Assembly: GCF_032854445.1 (NCBI RefSeq)
Contig: NC_088305.1
Span: forward strand, 25,127,628 to 25,191,627
DNA from: Liolophura sinensis
Lineage: Eukaryota > Mollusca > Polyplacophora > Chitonida > Chitonidae
DNA: 64,000 nucleotides
Direction of reading: 5' to 3'
Part shown: piece after piece, positions 1 through 12,400 of the stretch
Numbering within the stretch: position 1 is the first letter of the stretch
Layout: every line of letters begins with the position of its first letter
Notes under the pieces: generated by a model
Told to the model about the DNA's origin: nothing
The model's input: only the letters and a program-made list of their open reading frames with translations
The model's database searches: none
Translations under genes and position numbers: made by a program

Positions 1-300
1 CACACTACCACCCTGTAGAGCCACACGCCTGTCTTGACCCACTCACCCAGACTGAAGATTTCCCACACAACCACCCTGTAGAGCCACACGCCTGGGGTTG
101 ACCTACTCACCCAGAATGAAAGATTTTCCACATTACCACCCTATAGGACCACACGCCTGGGTTGACCAACACACCCAGATTGACGATTTTACACACTTCC
201 ACCCGGGTCTGAGTTGACCAACTCAACCAGACTGAAGATTTCGCACACTAGGACCCTGTAGAAATAAACATTTGTGTTGACCTACTCACCAAAACTGAAG
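1..300. repeat. ~62-bp minisatellite copied from the exon 20 end and its splice donor
   Basis: About four degenerate units occupy the intron after exon 20. Each matches the last ~20 bases of the exon, the donor and the start of the intron (core 'cctactcacccagaatgaaag' region on the plus strand). Units 1 and 2 keep GTGAGT on the minus strand, unit 3 has GTGTGT, and unit 4 has lost the GT. The array runs off the window edge. Confidence 0.85.
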
Positions 301-410
301 ATTTCCCACACTACCACTCCGTATGACCAGATGTCACTTTTCTCGTCAGCTAAGCGCGTGGACCTAGCCCGAAGAAGTTCAGGTGCCAACCATCGCAACG
401 GCAGCTTCTC
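290..410 (-). CDS. Receptor exon 20: kinase APE motif to helix F
   Basis: This 121-nt exon (phase 0 to 1; acceptor gccattag, donor GTGAGTAGG) encodes EKLPLRWLAPELL and DEKSDIWSYGVVVWEIFSFG. The APE and D-x-W-S-x-G motifs of the C-lobe are intact, matching tyrosine kinases. The gene continues left of the window. The donor junction has been copied repeatedly into the following intron. Confidence 0.92.
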
Positions 411-3400
411 CTAATGGCAATGACAGATATAGAGGAATTAAAACAAACAATTTAAAAGTGTTGATTTAACAACCGATACATTCTTCATGGCTGAACGAGT
501 GAAGACTTTTTTATTGACGTTATATGACTGTCGCCCTGCGTCACGTGTTTGGCAAACATCTTGACAAAAGGAGCAGCGGGAATTGGCCTCGAACCGAGAG
601 CTTTTTCAGAAACACCGTGCAATGCACTCAATACAGGTATGTGGAGAACTTGATTGATGAAAATCAACAGGGCTCTTCTTTGTGACTGTATGTGTTGTAT
701 CTCATTTGTTCGAAAGATGTTTACAATGAAACAAGTTCAATATCTCAAAACGTTTACAAGGAAACGGATAAGAAAAATAGAATGAGTGAATGAGTGCTTT
801 GGGCTTTAACGTCGTACTTAGCAATTTTTCAGTCATATGACGACAAAGGCGTGAGTGAGTGCTTGGGGTTTAACGTCGTACTTAGCAACTTTTCAGTCAT
901 ATGACGACAAAGGAGTGAGTGAGTGAGTGCTTGGGGTTTAACGTCGTACTTAGCAATTTTTCAGTCATACGACGACAAAGGAGTGAGTGAGTGAGTGCTT
1001 GGGGTTTAACGTCGTACTTAGCAATATTTCAGTCATATGACGACGAAGTAATTCTTACACTGCATGTAATGTGCCTCCTTGTGACAAAGTGTAAGTGTGG
1101 TATAGTTTGATGAATTTGAATATGATGTTCGTGGGGAAACGATCAGTGGTATAAATAAGGAATTTGTCATGGAATGTTGAAATTAAACCGGGTTCCTCTA
1201 AATGTGCATGCCTATATAGGATCACATGTTATATGTATTAGACTGGTATAGATGTCATTTATAACTTGGATTTTAAATAACAGTTATATCATTATTAGGG
1301 ATTACACCAAATCGCCAGCAATACATGTCAACTGTCTGTCTAGATCACCAACAGGCCTCCCAAGGGGTACCTGGGTCTGAGGTCGCTGGTTCGAAACCCG
1401 CTGTGGTCTCAGTCAGTTTTCAGCGCTAGAATCTGTGCTGTATTCAGAAAGTGAAATGCGACTAAGATAATAATGTTCAAAAAGCTTTGATTCTACGTTC
1501 ATAAGCCTTTCATAACATCACTGAAAATCAACACTGTTCCTCCTCTTAACAAAGTGTAAGTGTGGTATAAATTTGGTGATCTTGGGGTAAACTGTTCAAG
1601 AGATACAGCAGACTGTTGACAAGAAATGGTCAGACTGACGTAGGCACGCACACACACACTCACGTACGCACGTACGGACAGGCTGACGCACGCTGACCGC
1701 TCCGAAATATCCCCTAACTGTAGCTGTTCGGTTTCTATCTACTAATCTACTATCTACTAATAAAACTACAAAAACAAAAACACTTTTCTTAAAAGTCATA
1801 TATAAATGTGAAGTGTCTGTTTTTCCCTTGTTTATACGATCATGTGCTTTTTGCTTTTCCTTTCTTGACCTCAATTGACCTCAAAGTTCCGTTTTACGTG
1901 ATCAATCGATTAGACGAAATCAGAACCGACTTAGTTATCACATCAGAGGCAACATCACTCTGTTCCATCTCCTTCTCTCTGTAATATCTTCCCCCAGCGT
2001 GAGCGAAAAGAAAGGGGTTACATGTAATAGGAGACAATAGCAATTTCTTAATTTTCTCTGTTCAGAGTGCATTTTAAGTGCATGTTTGCTGGCTATATTT
2101 TTTCAGTCATACCGAATAGCATCTACCAATAATTCTGACTTTAAAAATGGTACCTGTTGCTGCCTTGCTTGGCACTCAGCACAGAGAGGTTAGATCAAGG
2201 AAAATATGACTCCTTGTCCATGTCTGGTGTCTTCGGCATGATAGTTCAGTGACGGCAGCACTTTGGCAGCATGGACTCGCCCTGCTACAGGGAGACACAG
2301 TATATGTAAACATACCTAATGACTCCTCGGTGTCATATGACTGAAAAATTGTTAAGTACGACGATAAACTCCAAGCATTCACTCATTCGTTCAATAATTC
2401 TGACTGAATAATACCTTTTTCTTGCTTTCTTCGCTGAGTTCATCTGGAACAGGTCCGAATCCCGTTATCTTCGGATGCAGGTTGAAGTCCAACAAGATGT
2501 TACGTGCCGCCAACTTCCGGTGAGTTACCTTTGAAAGAAAACAAATAAGACAACCTTGGTTGTTTCGGACGTGAGGTCAAAACAGACCTTTCCTGACGTG
2601 CTTGGCAGCTCTATGGTTTAAATTTTAATCTGGAATTCTGTCAAGGTCATGGAATGCGCTATATTGGAGAAACCGCGGAACCAGTGAGTAGTATGACTGC
2701 ATACCCTACTCTCTTCAGTCTAAATGGCAGGGGAGGGGAAGAAAACCAGGGTTCCCGTAACGTCACAGTGGAAACAGACCCCTTCTCAGACTATGTACGT
2801 AACTCGTGCTTGATTGATTAAAACTGACAACACTGCTGTGCTTTCTTTTTCCGCGATATAGGCGTTTTTACATACATTTCTTTGAACAGCGATGTCTCGG
2901 TTATTTAACATCGCAAAAAATAAAAAATATGTCTTTAAAATATGAGGTGGGATTTGGCCCAGCGTTGTGATTTCACAAATTTGGACTTGGGCCTGGTGTT
3001 CAACAGTGTTTTCGAGAATTGTCCATTCGGATGACGTCTGTAATGCAGAGTAAAAGGTGTAAACCACTGAGGCAGCAACAAGTACTTTTGTTAAAAGTCA
3101 TTGGTATGACCCGACCCGGCATTGATCCCTGGTCTACTGAGTTCGATGCGGATGGTCTAACCTTTAAGCCACCGAAGAGGTATAAGGTAATTTAGGGAAC
3201 AAACCCGACAATACCGCTATCTGATCCAAGGGGTAAACACAGTGGTGGACACTGGATTCTTCTCGTGCTCCAGATAAAAGAAAAACTTTGAGTTCATGTT
3301 CGGTGTACTAACCGTTTTTTTTTTAAATAAAATACCATTTTTTTAAATAAATATTATTACAATATTTTGCGGAACTAAAATTGAAGGCCTCTCATTTGAC

Positions 3401-6400
3401 AAGACCCAGCAGTTACAAGTCTTTTTGGTTAACTTACGCCTCTGTGGGTGAGATACTCCATGCCTTTAGCGGTTCCGAAGGCGAATTTAAATAAGTTGTC
3501 CACAGTGTGGTCAAAGGCCTTTCCCTGCTGTCGTCGCTGGACCAGCCAATCAATCAAGCGGCCATTTTCGCAGTAACCTAACAGCATGATTGGACCTCCT
3601 ACAGAAAATAAACAAGCTCAGGTCAACGACAGACGTAATTATTCATATACCTTAGACGCCAGTGCTCCAGAATTGTTTGTTCTGCAAAGAAAGTTCACCT
3701 TTCGACACGTTCCTTCCTCGTGATTCCAATATTCGCATGCCACGAATAAGGTTATGTATTCAGATGTTTTCTCTCTACCTTTGAATTTATGCTAATTGTT
3801 TCGACCTTACGTTGTGGTCATGTATATTTCACTTATTTAAAAACAGTTTTCTGGTGGAAACCATTTTGCTCTGTTAGCTACCTTAAAATATTCCAGGTGT
3901 AAAATCGTGACAGAACCGCTCAGACCTGGATTCGATCCCACAATCTCTTTGGTGATGAACTCGTCTTCTGTATCGAGACGTTCAGAACGACTTTGGAAAT
4001 ACCATATTTCAATTCTAATAACCGTAAAACTTCGCGCATATGGATTTAAACCTAATAAAATCAAATAAAACAAAGCGGGAGCTGGATTTGATCCTGCAAC
4101 CTCACTGACTTAAAGAAGAACAGCAACATAATTCGCCCATTAACAAGACTCAGTCAAATTTACGGACGATGACACACCCAACAACTGACACATACGTTAC
4201 CACTGCAACCATACAAAAAAAAGGATTGAGTTGTTAAATCAGTATTGCGGTTGTAGACAAATGTAGCAGTTTCCCCCTAGGGCTTTCCTCAACTACAATG
4301 GTCATACCGGTTATCTTAGCTAATAAACTTACCCTCGTCTAATAAGTGAAATATTTTTGGGTAAGTCAAAACACCAAATAAATTTTAAAAAAAATATATA
4401 AAAACAGATAAATAAAAATCACTACTGAAAGGAAACTCACGGTCACTGTCGTCCATTATGGCTCCTATGAAGTGGATAACATTCTCGTGGTCTAACGCAT
4501 TTGTGGCCATGAAATTTATTTTCGCCTTCATTATCAGAATCTCTTCTTTGCACAGCTTGCTGACTGAAATTGCACATATGATTAACTGATTTATTGGGTG
4601 ATCTATTGACTTATTTATTCGATTCTAGATTGATTCCTATCGTCCATATGTATTCAAAATACCGAGCAAACCTGATACACTTTTCAATCACAGTTTTCTC
4701 CTTCCCTTAATCCCTTTTTTGCTTGCAGCATCAATGAAGACTGGTGAATGATTCTCTGTGTATAATCCTGTCCTAACTTTTCTACTTGCGGCATCAATTG
4801 CCTGTTGAATGACAGGTTGAATCTGTGTATAATCCTGTCCTAATTTCTCAGTTTATTTACTTTCTCGATTCTTTGGCGGTTTGTGTTGAACGTTGAGGTG
4901 GAAATTGACCCGAAACCTTCATCATTACGAACGACGGGGGTCTTCTTCGACGCTTCCATTTGGCAGTCTTGAATAATTTATAATATCATTCCCATGAGCA
5001 ATAATGGACGATTCCTAGTGTTATACCTTTGAGCATTTTGGCCGCTACCAATGTGGTCTCCCGTGTTTTGAGGGTGAGTTGGGCTTTGTAGATCCTCGCA
5101 AACATTCCTTCAGCGATCAACTCTTGTAAATCCAAGTCAGCTCCGGAAATCTGCCAGTCCTGCTTCCCATCAATTTCCATGTTCCCGTAAATATATAGGT
5201 CATCGTCTTCTTTCAGATTATTCTGCCATTAAATAAAAAAAATAATTAAATAAATAGACGGGCAGACAGACAAATAAATAAATATATAAATAACAAAACA
5301 AACAGACGGGCAGACAGACAAAAAACAAACAAATAAACAATCAACAATAAATACTGGACTGTTATTTAATTATTGAGATGCAAAATATATCCTCTTACCA
5401 GCGTGATGACACATCTCACTGCAGTTTGCGTACAGACAAAATTGGATAAAAGGTTGTTAAGATTAAAAAACCGTTTACTGTAACTATGATACAAACATAA
5501 CGAAAATGTAATTTACTTCACAACAAACAGAACAGCAAAATCTGTTCTAGTGCTTTAATTGATTATGGTTAATCAATGAAACGCGTTACAATTTTCCAAA
5601 ACGGAGATAATGAAAAAGCATAATGATCCGTAGAGCATAAAATTCTTTAAGTTTATTGGTACGTTATCGTGGTGAAGACATACACCATGGCAAAGTGCTT
5701 TGACAACTGTCTGGAAAGCTTAATAATTCAAACGATGTAAACAATATATAACCAATATGTCATTGCTAGAGATTGTGGCACGACTGCATTTTATAAAAAA
5801 AAACAAAACCCCCAAGAGAATCAAAAACAAAACACCGGCTAAAGATGAATGAATGGTTGTTTAACGTGACATGGGCAATGTTTTCCATTTATTTACGAGA
5901 ATGGAGCTAACAGGAATCTATGATGACAAACTATTATACTGTAAAATTGTAAAGGTATAAAATAACGCTGTTCCAAACCATGGTGGCTGATAGCGCTCAT
6001 TTTAGACCGCAACCTTCGCGATCCCGCTGAGATGGCGGAGGGCGCGGAGAGCACGGAGGGCGCGAAGGTCTCGGGGGCGGCGTTTCAGTTAAAGACTTGT
6101 GGACAAGCTAGACAGACGGTCCAAATGGCACTAGAAGGCATGGTTTTCTTCTGTGACTTTGTAGTGCGTGTGTACTTCATATATGTTTGATAAGCGCACG
6201 TAATTGTGACGTAATAAAGGAAAGCACAAATGAGTTCACAGCTTTGGACCATCTTGACATGGGCGGGAAGGAGTTTTACGAGTTCCCCATTAAACCACGA
6301 CCTTCTTGAACACTTTGGAGGGCACGAAGGCTGTCGGGTCCCTGAGGTCGCGATCTAGAAGGACGTTATCTGTCACTATACCATTTTCCAGCAAGGTTGA

Positions 6401-9400
6401 TGTTGTATGAGCTATAGGCTTCGTAATCACCCATGCTTCACTGTACATATGAAACCAAGGGTGATTACGATTATGAGGAAACACCCGGTGTCGCCAGCCT
6501 AGCCTAGCCTAGCCTAGTCTAGCCAATCGTATGACGTTATTCGCCGTTATTTTTACATGGTTAGTCCTCATAAACTGGCAAAACCGTTGTTTCGGCATAA
6601 TCGTAAGTGCGCCTCTACTCGTTTGACAGCCAGTGAATTGTGGCCTGGGTACTTCAGCCAGGGGATTTTCAGCCAATCATTGATAGTCACTTATAACTGT
6701 GTATTTCCTTGTTTTGAAATAAATGTTCCGATCCAGTTTATTCCTTGACACAACATCAGAAGACAGCAATAAGCAGTGCTGAGACTATGTGCTTTTGGTG
6801 AGACGAACAGACAGAGGTAAGATACTGCCTTATATCGTTGCTAGCGAAATAGGAACAGCCTATGTAGCCTATGTTTATTGTTTCGCCGCTAATTACTATA
6901 ATGTTTATTTTATCTCACCCCCTTCCGATACCCTTTAACAAGTGCAGAGTTATTTGTTGCGCTAACACTCTTTGTACGTCTACTCCGAAATAAATTTATC
7001 CTATTCTACACTTACACCCACTTGCCATGTTGTTTTGAACTCTGATCAGCGTCAGTGATTTAGTTGTCTGTCGAGCTTTGTCAAATAGAACCTGATTGAG
7101 CCGTGAATCATGCATATTTATGAAGGAAAGTTTGGGGCTTTGAAGGGTTAATATGCCTCAGTAAATCAAGGTAGATGATTTTGGATATCGGTAGCTATTC
7201 GACTATTCGAGTCCATATTTTGGTATATCACGAAATCCGAAAGTGCACTTGGAGACAATTTGCCAAAAATGCCAAGTATAATGAAACAATGTAACAAATC
7301 ATTATTTACGTTCTTTAAGGTAACGTAAATATCATATCTGATCACAGTGACTTTATTGACATGCATAATGTAAATACTTCCCGGATATTGTCTTTATTTA
7401 ATTGGATGGATCTATACAGGGTAATACGGACAAAAAATGTTTTTGTTATTTGTCATAGTACTTCTTTCATTTGTCATCCTTTTTTTTGATACGCTAATTT
7501 TAATATTGATCTTGACACATTTGCGATTACACCATTCGTGGCACATTGACCTTGGCCTTGACCCACATTATCGGTTTATCTCAATCAGTGCATAGAAATT
7601 GTGGAAATGAAACATTAACAGAATCTTGTGGAGAAAAGTTTAAATTGTAAAAGATTTTAAAATTGTTAAACAATACTCTCTTCAAAGAGGAAAGCCATAC
7701 CCCGTGCGAAGCATTTGATCTGGTGTATTTCTCCATTCTCATTCGAAAGGTATTTAATGTGCTTCTTCACCCAAATTATTTTGTACTTTTACACACTTAC
7801 GACATATGTCAGGCGCACTGTATCTCTGTCTCTCCTTCTCACGTTATTTCTCATTATCGTCTGGACTCGCGTGATCCTACGTTGTAATGTGGATTTCAAC
7901 TGGCCTCTACGCCAGAGAACGCACATGAACACAAGCAGCGAGCACAGGGCCAGAAACACGAGAACACCTGAAAAATGTACAAGCTATATACAGACAGGAA
8001 TGTCCTATTTTGGTAGGAACGTGTGGAAAATGTTATAGTTAATGTCAAAAGAGAAATCCTAGATATGTGGAAGTCGAACGGGGACAGATGGAAATAAACG
8101 TGGTTGTACATGGGTCATAACCACTGCTAATTTAGCAGTTAAAGGCAAAGAAAACACGATGTATATCAGATGAAAAACCATTAAAAACTAACTAGTTCAA
8201 TTTAACTTGGGTTTTTCCAAACGACTAAAATGGTTTTAAAAGCATTAGATTCTACAATGGTCTGTTGTGAACCAGAAGGTATCGGTGAGGTCACATCCAT
8301 ATTTTTTTCTTGAAATAGCTCGTTTCAAGGTCTACTTTGTGAATGTCTTCATAATTTTATATGTATATGCATCTTTAATGAAGAAATGTAGCAACCTCTG
8401 TGTGTTCAGTGACAAAAACCTGACATGTGATCTCACTAATCCCTGTACTGTCAGAAATCTTCACCGTAGAATACAATCTTTCAAATGCAGTTTACTAGGT
8501 TGAAAAAATTCTACAAATATGAATTGAACTAGTTTATACATATATATATACACATACACATATGTATCCCGCAACGTAGAGACAGGAATTCTGAACAGAT
8601 TTTGATTGTTTAGTAAAGTGGAACGTTTCAATAAATCAATGAACAATAGTTCGCATACCAGTAGATGTGCTTTGATTGTAGGCTTCTGTGCTAAACTAAC
8701 TATGAATTTTCCTTATCAAACTGGAAGAAACAGCAAGCAATTCTTTGTGCCTTTGTTCTTACCCACAACAATCCCAAATATGGCACCTCCCGAGAGTTTT
8801 GGCTTTTCTGAAACCAACAACAACAACCATATGTATATTTACAAAATAATTAAAGGCGCATAATATATAATATAATTAGATAGATGACAGTTGCTTTGAA
8901 ACTTCAAGAGACAGCTAGATGACACAAAGTCTGTCACAAATCTCCAATGACCCAAATAACTTTGAAAAAAGTCCCCAAGGTCACCAAAATGAATATGGTT
9001 ATTCCCAATGCCGAAGGGTATGGTATAAGCTGGTAAACCGGAGTGTTTGCAAGATAATTTAGACACACGTTCAACTACCTTGGAAAAGCACATCAAGGTC
9101 AGTGAAAAGCAACAGCTCTCTTTGAAATCTGTCTCATGTGGTCAAAATTTGCATAGAGTTCCAGATATACCATATTTTCAAGCTTGTGACAAAGTATGAA
9201 TTAACCGATCCCAGTGGTCAAGATCATCAAAAATGAACAGTGTGATTGTGTAAATCCTCAGTAGTGGTGTAAGATTGGCACACCTAGCTGAAGGTGTTCA
9301 AAAGAAAGAGTGCTTACTAGACATTACAGGTAAGGGTCTAAGAACTAGGAACAAATAAGTCATGTCTATCATATAATAAGGTGGCTACCAAGTATGTGAA

Positions 9401-12400
9401 ACTGGTATAAAATTTAGGTGAAAAGTGCCCAAAGAATTGCAAAAAATAATTTCTTTACAAACGTATGATGAAATATAAATGATATAAGTCAAGTCACTTT
9501 AACTTGGATTGCTTCAAATGGAGTAAATGTGGTATAAGTGTGGAAAATTTAGCAACAAATATTTTATTCTAATTATTCATGTAACGACTAATGGCTTGCT
9601 TGTCCACTCACTGGTTGTACTGAACGTGAACAATGTCGGTTTTCCGCTTTACTCACCGGTTGCCCCTAAGGTGAACACTGTCGCTTTACTTGTCTTCTTA
9701 CCATCCTTCCTAAATGCGGACACAGATGGTTGGTTTGTCTGCTCACCGGCTGTCCTGAACTTGAACAATGTTGGTTTGCTTGTCTACTCACCAGTTGCCC
9801 TCAGTGTGAACACTGCAGGTCTGCATCTCCATCTGGCCTGAAAGTGAACGTTGTGGGTTTGCTTGTCTACTCACCATCTGTATTACATGTGAACGCTGTT
9901 GGTTTGCTAGTCTATTCACCGGCTGTCCTGAAAATGTGAACAATGTCGGTTTGCCTCTTTACTCACCAGTTGTCCTAAAATGAACATTGTCAGTTTGCTT
10001 CTCTACTCACCAGCAGTCCTAAAGGTGAACACTGTCGGTTTGCTTGGCTCCTCGCCGTATATATTGAACACTTGAATAGTGTACTCGGTGTCGGCCAGCA
10101 GCGCATTCAGGCTGATCTGTTTGTTCTTTTTAAAGAACGTATTGTTGAAGTAGCGGGATGCCGTCGAGGGTTTGTACATCACTTGGATGGAGGACACCTC
10201 GTAACAACTAGGGGGATTGTCCCAGACCACTGTGACCGACGCGTGCGTCTTGTTGCGGACACGAAGTTGCATGGGAGCCACATCTGGAATGTTCATGCGA
10301 TGTTTATTTGGTTCATTCATTGGGGGTTTAACGCCACTTTCAACATTATTTTGGTATGTGATGACTTTTTTTTTCTTGTACCAAGGCCGGTCCCAATGCT
10401 GCCTCAGTGCAATATCGGGGCATCCGTGGCCGAGAGGGCTTAGCACACCAGCGCGGCGCAATGACCCAAGAGCCTCCCACCAATGCGGTTGCTGTGAGTT
10501 CAAGTCCAGTGGGCTTCCTCTCCGGCCCTTCATTGGAAGGTCTGACGGCAACCTGGCGGATGGTTGTGGGTTTCTCCTTGGGCTCTGTCCAGTTTCCTCC
10601 CACCATGATGCTATACGCCGTGGCATAAGTGAAATACTCTTGAGTACGGCGTAAAGTATCAATCAAATAAATAACCAGATAAATAAATGTAATGCACGAG
10701 GCTCAGTTAAGGTCAGGGATTGAGCCCCAGAACTTGCCGTTACCAGGCAGGAGCCCTATCCACTACACCACCGTATCCGGTGTTACAGCAGGTATAGGCC
10801 TATTCAATATGTTCAATAAGATGGCCACGAGGGATACACGACCAGTTCCAATCAAAGCGCAACTGAGATAAAGATATACATTATCGACAGCTTATAAAGT
10901 ACTTTGGTACACAATTTGGACAATTTTGATACAATTCATTCGCATAGAACATTTCTCGCGTCTTTTCATAATCATGACATAACTGTGGACTGTTTCTGTT
11001 CGCATAATTCCCTACATTGCATACTTTGGTGGTTTGTGTTGAATGCTGTTTTGAAAACTGGTCTTGCAATTATTGACAAGGAACTTTCATCTTCGTTGAC
11101 AGCGAATGTCTGTTTTGACGTCTAGATTTATCTATTTCCGTCTTTAATTGGGTTTAACGCCGTACCCAAAATTTTTCACTTATGTAACATTGGAGGCCTA
11201 CCTGACAAACATCTTGGCTTGAAGCCAACGGGAAATGTAGATAACACAGGTAAATGCATTCTTAACATACATACAAAGATTCCACAACCCGAATTTTCAC
11301 AAGTATTATGCCTTTGGTACTATATGTGTCACAATTTAGATCTGACTCTGGTAGTGATATTCCCTGGTTCTGGTCGTGACATTCACTGATTCTGGTCGTG
11401 ATATTCACTGATTCTGGTCGTGATATTCACTGATTCTGGTCGTGTTATTCACTCACTCCACAGATTTAAAGAAGTTGGATATAATTTTTCCGAAATACTG
11501 ACTGACGCATTGCTTGATTGTTGACTAAGGCCGTACTCAAGAACATTTCACTTATACGACGTCGGCCAGCCTTATGGTGGGAGGAAACCTAGCAAAGCAA
11601 GGGGGAAACCCACCACCACCGCAAGATGCTTGCAGGTCTTCCCACAGATGACCAGGCAGAAAGCCAGCATAACCTGAACTTGAGCTCGCAGCGACTACAT
11701 TGGGGAGAGGCTCCAGGACCATTGCGCACTCCCATGTGGCTACGGAGGTCCTCCTACTCAAGAATGTTTCTCTTAGACGATGGCTGTCAGTTTTATAAGA
11801 GAAGGGAACCGAAGCACCTAGCAGACCAAGAAAGGCGTTTACACTGCAACTCACAAACATATCCCAAAGACAAGAAAGCAACATAATTGGTGAATAAAGT
11901 ATAAATCAATTACCGGGTTGTGAGAAACACGTTCAAGCATTTATACTTACACGAGTTGATGCCAGTTAATTTCGTAACGTCTTTGACCTGTAAACAGGGA
12001 GTATACAGTTCAGATTATCGGGACTATCTTTGAGCCATCTCAATCAGGGCTATCTCTGAGCTGTTTCAATCAGGGCTATCACAGGACTATCTCAATCAGG
12101 GCTATCTCTGAGCTATCTCAATCAGGGCTATCTCTGAGCTATCTCATTCAGGACTATCTCTGAGCTATTTCAATTAGGGCTATCTCTGAGCTATGTCAGT
12201 CAGGACTATCTCTGAGCTATCTCATTCAGGACTATCTCTGAGCTATCTCAGTCAGGGCTATCTCTGAGCTATCACAATCAGGACTATCTCTGAGCCATCT
12301 CAATCAGGGCTATCTCTGAGCTATCTCAATCAGGACTATCTCTGAGCTATCTCATTCAGGACTATCTCTGAGCTATTTCAATCAGGGCTATCTCTGGACT

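Larger units (their letters stand above)
411..2414 (-). other. Intron between exons 20 and 19
   Basis: This 2-kb intron holds SINE-B copies at 783-1,085 and 2,130-2,397, a duplicated 'aagtgtaagtgtggtat' segment near 1,085 and 1,550, and a tRNA-like B box (ggttcgaaacc) at about 1,389 without a full tRNA. I see no further exon. Confidence 0.6.
2529..4440 (-). other. Introns around exon 18
   Basis: Apart from exon 18 (3,438-3,598) and the SINE-B head at 3,072-3,184, this stretch is AT-rich intron with no repeat or ORF that I can support. Confidence 0.5.

Noticed and set aside
1330..1420. tRNA-like B box (ggttcgaaacc)
   Set aside because: No cloverleaf or A box could be found; probably an old SINE head.
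6290..6484. 64-codon minus ORF in the intron before exon 16
   Set aside because: Looks protein-like in parts, but its phases and position do not fit the receptor gene and no homologue comes to mind.
10003..10662. 219-codon ORF on the minus strand
   Set aside because: Only its downstream 91 codons (FN3 exon) are genuine. The upstream part reads through an intron and a SINE.
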